A DNA stretch of 46,593 nt from Clostridiales bacterium (GTDB lineage: Bacteria > Bacillota > Clostridia > Oscillospirales > Acutalibacteraceae), in assembly GCA_019419895.1 (NCBI GenBank), contig JAHZIE010000011.1, positions 1 through 46,593 on the forward strand. Reading direction: 5' to 3'. Position 1 is the first letter of the stretch. Every line of letters begins with the position of its first letter. The notes beneath the pieces were generated by a model. It made no database searches. It was given only the letters and a program-made list of their open reading frames with translations, and was not told the origin of the DNA. Positions 41,221-46,593 of this stretch are shown here, in pieces. A program made the translations under genes and the position numbers.

Positions 41221-42288
41221 ATGGATATGACGCTGAGATGGTTTGGTACAGGGTTTGACAGTGTGTCACTGGAGCAAATCCGGCAGATCCCGGGTGTGAC
41301 GGGAGTTATTACCACATTGTATGATACCAAGCCGGGAGAAGTTTGGAGCGGGGAACGGATCCGTGCGATGAAGGAGGAGGTGGAGGCCTCCGGTCTTGCC
41401 GTCAAGGGAATTGAAAGTGTCAACATTCACGATGACATTAAAATTGGCCTTGACAGCAGAGATCAATATATTGAAAATTATATTCAGACCCTGATCCGGC
41501 TTGCTGAGGAAGGCATCCACATGGTATGCTATAATTTCATGCCGGTCTTTGACTGGACGCGCTCCAATTTGGCAAAGAGAAGGCCCGATGGCTCCACGGT
41601 TCTTTCTTATGATCAGGAGCTCATTGATAAAATCGATCCGGACGGTATGCTTAAGAACATCGGCAGCGGTTCCAACGGCTTTCTTTTGCCCGGCTGGGAA
41701 CCGGAGCGTCTGGCCCATTTGAAGGAATTGTTTGAAATGTACGCAGATGTGGACAGAGAAAAGCTGTTTGATAATTTGCAATATTTCCTTTCGGCTATTA
41801 TGCCCACCTGTGAAAAATATGAAATCAAAATGGCTATCCATCCGGACGATCCCGCATGGCCGGTGTTTGGCCTTCCAAGAATTGTGACCAACAAGGAAAA
41901 TCTGCTGCGGCTCACACGATGCGTGGACAGCCCTTGTAATGGCGTAACTCTTTGCACAGGCTCTTTGGGTTCTAATCCGGATAATGATATTCCGGATACC
42001 ATCCGTTCCCTGAAGGGAAAAATTCACTTTGCCCATGTGCGCAATGTCATCTATTTGGCTCCAGGCAAATTTGACGAGGCTGCCCATCTTTCTTCCGACG
42101 GCTCTTTGGATATCTATGAAATTATGAAGGCGTTGTATGATATTGATTTTGACGGTCCGGTGCGGCCGGATCATGGACGTATGATTTGGGGAGAAAGGGC
42201 AATGCCCGGTTATGGATTGTATGACAGAGCTTTAGGGGCGGCCTATCTGAATGGTTTGCTTGAAGCGATTGAAAAATCATCGAAATAA
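41221..42288 (+). CDS. uxuA: Mannonate dehydratase
   Basis: UxuA dehydrates D-mannonate to 2-keto-3-deoxygluconate in hexuronate breakdown. The 355-residue protein shows the family sequence: MDMTLRWFGTGFDSVSLEQI, GVTGVITTLYDTKPGEVW, MVCYNFMPVFDWTRS, KMAIHPDDPAWPVFGLPRIV, VTLCTGSLGSNPDNDI, KIHFAHVRNV and VRPDHGRMIWGE. Histidine, cysteine and aspartate residues in these motifs form the metal site. ATG 41221 is used; GGAGG lies 11 bases upstream, and nearby ATGs at 41203 and 41227 are alternatives. It is followed 21 bases later by the UxuB-like gene. Confidence 0.94.
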   Translation: MDMTLRWFGTGFDSVSLEQIRQIPGVTGVITTLYDTKPGEVWSGERIRAMKEEVEASGLAVKGIESVNIHDDIKIGLDSRDQYIENYIQTLIRLAEEGIHMVCYNFMPVFDWTRSNLAKRRPDGSTVLSYDQELIDKIDPDGMLKNIGSGSNGFLLPGWEPERLAHLKELFEMYADVDREKLFDNLQYFLSAIMPTCEKYEIKMAIHPDDPAWPVFGLPRIVTNKENLLRLTRCVDSPCNGVTLCTGSLGSNPDNDIPDTIRSLKGKIHFAHVRNVIYLAPGKFDEAAHLSSDGSLDIYEIMKALYDIDFDGPVRPDHGRMIWGERAMPGYGLYDRALGAAYLNGLLEAIEKSSK

Positions 42289-42309
42289 AGGATAAGGAGT
42301 AGATACAGA

Positions 42310-43926
42310 ATGAAACTGAGCAATCAGGAACTTAAAAACAGGAAAATTTGGGAGGAAAAGGGGTTTGAGCTTCCCGGATTTGATAGGGAACAGGTGAAAA
42401 AAAATACGGAAGAGCGCCCCGCATGGGTGCATTTTGGAGCCGGAAATATTTTCCGCGCCTTCCCGGCTGCTGTGCAGCAGCAGATTTTAAACAGCGGTGC
42501 CGCCGATACGGGCATTGTGGTCGCCGAGGGCTATGATTATGATATTATCGGCAAGGCATACTGTCCTTATGACGATCTGAGCCTGCTAGTAGTCCTGAAG
42601 GCAGATGGAACGATTGAGAAAAAGGTGATTGGCAGCGTTGTTTCTTCTCTGACGGCGGACAGCGCCAATGAGCAGGATTGGAAGAGGCTCTGCTCGATTT
42701 TCAGAAACCCTTCCCTCCAGATGGCCAGCTTTACCATTACGGAAAAGGGATACAGCCTTGTCAACGGTGCTGGAGAATATCTTCCGGACGTGGCCTTTGA
42801 TTTGGAAAACGGTCCCAAGCAGCCCAGGGGGATCATGGCGAAGATTGCCGCTTTGTGCTATGAAAGATATCTTGCGGGTAAATATCCTCTGGCTCTGGTC
42901 AGCATGGATAACTGTTCTCACAACGGGGAAAAGCTTTACATGGCGGTCAGCAGAATCGTTGAAACATGGGAGGAGAAGGGCCTGGTGGAGAAGGACTTTG
43001 TGAAATATATAGAAAATCCCTCCTGTGTATCCTTCCCATGGTCGATGATTGACAAGATTACTCCCCGTCCGGATGCCAAAGTGAGGGAAATGCTGGAAGC
43101 CGACGGATTTGAGGATACCAATATTATTATTACCGATAAAAAGACCTATACCGCGCCTTTTGTAAACGCGGAGGAAGCTCAGTATCTTGTTATTGAGGAT
43201 TTGTTCCCCAATGGACGTCCCGCGCTGGATAAGGGCGGCGTCATCTTTACCAACCGGGAGACAGTGAATATGGTGGAAAAGATGAAGGTCTGCACCTGTC
43301 TGAATCCGCTTCATACCGCTTTGGCTGTTTTTGGATGCCTACTTTCCTACCAGACGATTTATGAAGAAATGCGGAATGAAAGCCTGAAAAAGCTGGTGGA
43401 GAAGATTGGATATGTGGAAGGAATGCCAGTGGTGGTGGATCCCAAGATTATTCATCCTATGGATTTCATCAGGGAGGTTTTAGAGGTACGCCTTCCCAAT
43501 CCATTTATGCCTGACGCTCCTCAGCGTATCGCTACGGATACCTCTCAAAAGCTTTCCATCCGTTTCGGGCAGACCATCAAGGCATACTCAGAGTGCCCTG
43601 ATTTGGACGTTTCCACCTTGGAATGCATTCCGTTGGTGTTTGCTGGCTGGTGCAGGTATTTGATGGGAATCAATGACAATGGCGAAGCCTTTGAATTAAG
43701 CCCGGATCCCATGCTTTCTCAGGTGGTTCCTACGGTTAAAGACATTAAGCTGGGAGATAAGGGCCCCTTTGGTGAGAAGCTGAAGCCCATTCTCAGCCAG
43801 GAAAAGATTTTTGGTGTGGATCTCTATGCCCTTGGAATTGCCCCGAAGGTAGAGGGTTATTTTGAAAAATTGGTGGCGGGAAAGGGTGCCGTACAAGCGA
43901 CGCTCAATGAAATGTTTGGCCTGTAA
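42310..43926 (+). CDS. uxuB: Mannitol dehydrogenase family protein, probable fructuronate reductase
   Basis: This 538-residue long-chain polyol dehydrogenase probably reduces D-fructuronate to D-mannonate, the step before UxuA. It has the cofactor-proximal motif WVHFGAGNIFRAF, LVSMDNCSHNGEK and the catalytic K-x5-N-x2-H pattern in MKVCTCLNPLHTAL. The family label covers fructuronate, tagaturonate and mannitol enzymes. Adjacency to uxuA supports UxuB, and the symbol is given on that ground. It ends the operon; two terminators follow. Confidence 0.85.
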   Translation: MKLSNQELKNRKIWEEKGFELPGFDREQVKKNTEERPAWVHFGAGNIFRAFPAAVQQQILNSGAADTGIVVAEGYDYDIIGKAYCPYDDLSLLVVLKADGTIEKKVIGSVVSSLTADSANEQDWKRLCSIFRNPSLQMASFTITEKGYSLVNGAGEYLPDVAFDLENGPKQPRGIMAKIAALCYERYLAGKYPLALVSMDNCSHNGEKLYMAVSRIVETWEEKGLVEKDFVKYIENPSCVSFPWSMIDKITPRPDAKVREMLEADGFEDTNIIITDKKTYTAPFVNAEEAQYLVIEDLFPNGRPALDKGGVIFTNRETVNMVEKMKVCTCLNPLHTALAVFGCLLSYQTIYEEMRNESLKKLVEKIGYVEGMPVVVDPKIIHPMDFIREVLEVRLPNPFMPDAPQRIATDTSQKLSIRFGQTIKAYSECPDLDVSTLECIPLVFAGWCRYLMGINDNGEAFELSPDPMLSQVVPTVKDIKLGDKGPFGEKLKPILSQEKIFGVDLYALGIAPKVEGYFEKLVAGKGAVQATLNEMFGL

Positions 43927-43942
43927 AGCTTGAGAAAAGGTG

Positions 43943-43978
43943 AAAAACCAGCGTGGTGTGAAACCGCACTGGTTTTTT
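43943..43978 (+). terminator. First terminator of the uxu operon
   Basis: AAAAACCAG (43943-43951) pairs with CTGGTTTTT with a partly paired inner loop (one mismatch) and ends in a T run. It lies 17 bases after the stop codon. Confidence 0.75.
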
Positions 43979-43980
43979 AT

Positions 43981-44025
43981 AGAATAAAGCCGGATATCAG
44001 ATTTTCTGATATCCGGCTTTATTCT
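43981..44025 (+). terminator. Second terminator-like hairpin of the uxu operon, perfect 20-bp stem
   Basis: AGAATAAAGCCGGATATCAG (43981-44000) is exactly complementary to 44006-44025 with a five-base loop. The T-rich right arm (CTTTATTCT) supports termination, but there is no long T run. It follows the first terminator by two bases. Confidence 0.65.
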
Positions 44026-44441
44026 ACCCATGAGCAATGCAAAAGATAAAAGAGCAGCTTGACTGGTATTTACATTCTCATGTGGTGGGTAAATTCGCTC
44101 TGCTTATAGACTGTATGTATGGAATTAGTAATGTTATATATTTTTTGAGGCGCCGTCAGGGGATGAGCCGGTCGCCAATTTTGATAGGCGAGAAGATTGC
44201 GGCTGCCAGTTGGAGGGCCGTTTATGGAACAATGGAACCGGCTTTGTCTTTCCTTAAAGGGGAATGCCCGTGGTATGTTTTTGGCAAAAAAACTAAATGG
44301 GCTTTTCTTCCATAGCCCTTTGGCTGGTTTGTAAAAAACTGTTGAAACCTGAGAAAAGCTTTTAGGATTAATAATTCCTTAAAAGTGTTATTTCAGAAAT
44401 GGGTCGGTAAAATAAAATCAAAGTGTTGTAAGCTGTATTTA

Positions 44442-44534
44442 ACTCTATCCGACGATAGGATGCCGGAAAAGCGGAAAAAATTTAATCGCTGTTTCCTAAC
44501 TACCTTCAAAAACGAAAGTATCGCCGGATAGAGT
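44442..44534. repeat. Spaced inverted repeat, 16 bp with one mismatch
   Basis: ACTCTATCCGACGATA (44442-44457) is complementary to TATCGCCGGATAGAGT (44519-44534) except at one position, with 61 bases between. No gene lies inside. It may be a structured leader, a small mobile remnant or chance. Confidence 0.5.
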
Positions 44535-44878
44535 ATGCCGCGGACTGTTATAAACGGCTTTTACCAAGGACGGAATAGATGAAATATTCAATATCTTCCC
44601 AGCGGGGAGTGAAAGCTTCTTTTTTCAATCACAATAACAAAAAGTGAATTCAATCAAAGGAAAATAAGGAATGGGAATCAAATGGAAGGCACCGCCGTAT
44701 GGAAAATTACGTCTTTTCCCAATAAAAGGATATGGAAGATGGCCGTGGTCATATATGGCGGGATTTTCCCTATACAGCTCGCGTTTTTCGAATAATACCG
44801 ACGAGCTTTTATTTTTTCCCTGGTTGTGATATATTATAGAAAACTGGTGACAGAATAATTTGATAGGGGGAGCATAGG

Positions 44879-45709
44879 ATGAAGCTGAAATATTTGGGAA
44901 CGGCGGCCGCGGAAGGCTGGCCGGCTATTTTCTGTGACTGCGATAATTGCCGAAAGGCAATGAAGCGGGGAGGAAGGCATATCAGGACCCGAAGTCAAGC
45001 ATTGGTTGATGATAAACTTCTGCTTGATTTTCCAGCGGACAGCCTGATGCACATGCTGGCATATGGGATTCCTATGTCAGAGCTGCATACTTGCCTGATT
45101 ACGCATAGTCATCCGGATCATCTGTACCCGGCTGATTTGGAGATGAGGAAGCAGGGTTTTTCTCATTTGGACAGCGGGGATCCGTTGGTGCTGTATGGCT
45201 CAAAGGTGGCGCTCAGCAAGGCTGGAGATATGTTAGAGGAACATGCCAAGGAACTTGAAGGACGTGTTTCTCTGTCGGAAATTGAGCCCTTTCAGATATT
45301 TGAGACGGAAGGGTACAAAGTGACAGCTCTGCTGGCTGATCATGATCCCAGGAGCGGGCCGCTGTTTTATTTGATTCAAAAGGAGGGCAAAAGCCTGCTT
45401 TACTGTCATGATACGGGATATTTTCCCGAGGAAACCTGGAAATATCTTGAAAGGGTGCGCCCTCATTGCAGTTTTGTTTCCATAGACTGCACCAACGGGC
45501 TTCTGCCCTATAAAAGAGGGCACATGGGAGTGTCGGCGGCCTGTGAAACGGTGGAGCGGCTGAAAGAAATTGGATGTGTGGAAGGAAAAACGCTCCTGTG
45601 TTTAAATCATTTTTCTCATAACGGCGGGATATTGTATGATGAGTTGGTTCCAATCGCCAAAGAAAAAGGAATGATGGTTTCCTATGACGGATTGGAGATC
45701 AATTTTTAA
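44879..45709 (+). CDS. PhnP-like MBL-fold metallo-hydrolase
   Basis: This 276-residue metallo-beta-lactamase-fold protein has the metal motif LITHSHPDHLYPAD (H-x-H-x-D-H, about residues 75-88) and further ligands in LLADHDPRSGP, LLYCHDTGYFPEE and LLCLNHFSHNG. An N-terminal GTAAAEGWPAIFCDCDNCRKA includes the CxCxxC cluster seen in PhnP-type phosphodiesterases. It probably hydrolyses a phosphodiester in the cytoplasm. GGGGGAG precedes the ATG. No phosphonate genes adjoin, so the substrate is open. Confidence 0.85.
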   Translation: MKLKYLGTAAAEGWPAIFCDCDNCRKAMKRGGRHIRTRSQALVDDKLLLDFPADSLMHMLAYGIPMSELHTCLITHSHPDHLYPADLEMRKQGFSHLDSGDPLVLYGSKVALSKAGDMLEEHAKELEGRVSLSEIEPFQIFETEGYKVTALLADHDPRSGPLFYLIQKEGKSLLYCHDTGYFPEETWKYLERVRPHCSFVSIDCTNGLLPYKRGHMGVSAACETVERLKEIGCVEGKTLLCLNHFSHNGGILYDELVPIAKEKGMMVSYDGLEINF

Positions 45710-46215
45710 TTTTCCTCTGGTTCCGCTTTAAGGGGAGACAGCGTCCGGCGTAAAATTGTAAATTACGGGATTTCGGGCGGATGATTACAGCTTATTACAG
45801 AAGGATGGCTTGAAAATTGCCGGGACTTTCAAATCGTTTTCAGTATGTTTTTAAGATTAGGAATTGAGGCTGAAAACCAGAAAGCCTTTGCTCAGAATCA
45901 GGGCTGCTGGAGAGGAGGAATGAAACAATTGTATGGCAATCAATTGCCAGTCTGTTTGAGAAGGAATTTTATCTGGCGGCGGTATCCGGCTGTTTTTTCC
46001 TTTCCCCGGTTCATCCGGGACTGTATGAATCAATACGGCGGAAGCGGTACCGTTTAGGTCCGTTTTCACTCGCTTCCGCGATATTTACTGTTATAAGTAG
46101 TTCTATATACCATACGCCCTTTGGAAAAGGAAAATGTGATTCAGCTTAAACTGGATCAAAAAAGAGGAATCAGTCCGTGTGGCTGATTCCTCTTTTTTGA
46201 TAACATGAAATGAGT
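45710..46215. other. Convergent spacer before the window end
   Basis: It contains a 9-bp inverted repeat (46038-46046 with 46071-46079) and a bidirectional terminator at 46156-46200. No supported gene. Confidence 0.55.
46156..46200. terminator. Bidirectional terminator, perfect 18-bp inverted repeat
   Basis: TCAAAAAAGAGGAATCAG (46156-46173) is exactly complementary to 46183-46200, with a nine-base loop. T6 and A6 tracts lie in the arms. It ends the minus-strand gene at 46216 and could also stop plus-strand transcripts. Confidence 0.9.
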
Positions 46216-46593
46216 TTAACTATTTTTATCTTTTCCGGCCTTTTCATCGGAGGACATAAAGTCGGTAATATCTTCTTCTTTTTCAGAATCCAGGATTTCA
46301 AACTCATCTTCTCCCGGGATATCTTCCTCTTCGTCGAATTCTTCGAAATCCTCTTCCTCATCCTCCTCATAGTCGTCTTGATATTCCTCATCTTCCAAAT
46401 CATCTTCATCGGCTGTGCCGCCATTGGTTGGAGGATTACCGCTGCCGCCGTTTCTGCGCCCGCGGACAATATCAAAAATAACAAAGCCAACACCGCCAAC
46501 GCCTAAAACAAGGAGGAGAATGCCCACCCAAAGCATCCAGCTTCCATTGTCAGCTTCCTTGTTAACAGTACTGGAGGTATTTTCAGAAGAAAC
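46216..46593 (-). CDS. Partial: C-terminus of a membrane-anchored protein with a highly acidic tail
   Basis: The frame is open to the window edge, so only the last 125 residues are seen. A Ser/Thr/Asn-rich stretch (VSSENTSSTVNKEADNGSW) precedes one membrane helix (MLWVGILLLVLGVGGVGFVI). A basic stop-transfer (RGRRNGG), a Gly/Asn-rich linker and a long Glu/Asp-rich tail follow. The order suggests an extracellular domain outside the window with the acidic tail in the cytoplasm. An internal ATG at 46536 has no ribosome site, which supports continuation upstream. I recognise no family; a link to surface or secretion proteins is inference. Confidence 0.65.
   Translation of the reverse strand, partial: VSSENTSSTVNKEADNGSWMLWVGILLLVLGVGGVGFVIFDIVRGRRNGGSGNPPTNGGTADEDDLEDEEYQDDYEEDEEEDFEEFDEEEDIPGEDEFEILDSEKEEDITDFMSSDEKAGKDKNS

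Larger units (their letters stand above)
43927..44878. other. Spacer after the uxu operon
   Basis: Two terminators (43943-43978 and 43981-44025) are followed by about 850 bases without a supported gene. A 92-codon frame at 44037-44315 has no ribosome site or motif. A spaced 16-bp inverted repeat lies at 44442-44534. Confidence 0.55.

Noticed and set aside
41266..42174. A 302-codon frame antisense to uxuA
   Set aside because: It mirrors a strong UxuA gene and lacks start signals.
44037..44315. A 92-codon plus-strand frame after the uxu terminators
   Set aside because: There is no ribosome site and no family resemblance, and it lies behind two terminators with no promoter seen.
1..46593. CRISPR array, phage or integrative-element signature
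   Set aside because: No regularly spaced direct repeats, integrase, att-like duplication at the tRNA 3' end, or phage structural genes were seen.

Overview
The window looks like a low- to mid-GC Gram-positive chromosome, most likely a gut clostridium (Oscillospiraceae/Ruminococcaceae-like). The reasons are consensus sigma-A promoters (TTGACA-17-TATAAT), strong AGGAGG ribosome binding sites, hairpin-plus-T terminators, many TTG/GTG starts, an ECF transporter module linked to truA, a ClpE-type Clp ATPase and FCD/AraC/Crp regulators. This is inference from gene content; no rRNA is present.

Region 1 (about 285-15100, almost all minus strand) is a housekeeping block. Read in transcription order it holds ruvC-ruvA-ruvB (Holliday junctions), glmM (cell wall precursor), a class I methyltransferase, ecfA1-ecfA2-ecfT-truA (vitamin uptake core plus tRNA pseudouridylation), a DUF5711-like membrane protein, two CvpA-type membrane proteins, pgsA (phosphatidylglycerol synthesis) and a ClpE/ClpC-like unfoldase. 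Several promoters and terminators can be placed. glmM has a terminator-like hairpin between its promoter and its start.

Region 2 (15230-23000) is mixed: tRNA-Val(GAC), a truncated TPR-regulator fragment, a GntR/FCD regulator beside ilvD, a small membrane protein, a decayed IS200-like transposase and a Na/Pi cotransporter.

Region 3 (23125-31220) holds a NitT/TauT-type ABC importer and a divergence-free Crp/Fnr regulator. Both promoters carry a related palindrome (TGTATCATATGATACA) immediately after the -10, which suggests a two-target local repressor circuit. Next come a YtcJ-like amidohydrolase with a 42-residue membrane peptide, and a double zinc-ribbon membrane protein.

Region 4 (31700-44030) is the accessory catabolic island: a URO-D-superfamily protein, two AraC regulators, two xylose-isomerase-like TIM-barrel proteins, three Gfo/Idh/MocA oxidoreductases, UxuA and UxuB-like enzymes, and a truncated solute-binding lipoprotein. 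Two different 21-bp-spaced direct repeats, the geometry typical of AraC-type activators, lie against the -35 regions of three promoters. One repeat type is shared by the truncated transporter gene and the six-gene uxu operon. The island looks like an oxidation/epimerisation route that feeds hexuronate-type intermediates into the mannonate branch. Its substrate cannot be read from sequence.

Region 5 (44030-46593) has a PhnP-like metallo-hydrolase and the 3' end of a membrane-anchored protein with a very acidic tail, cut by the window edge.
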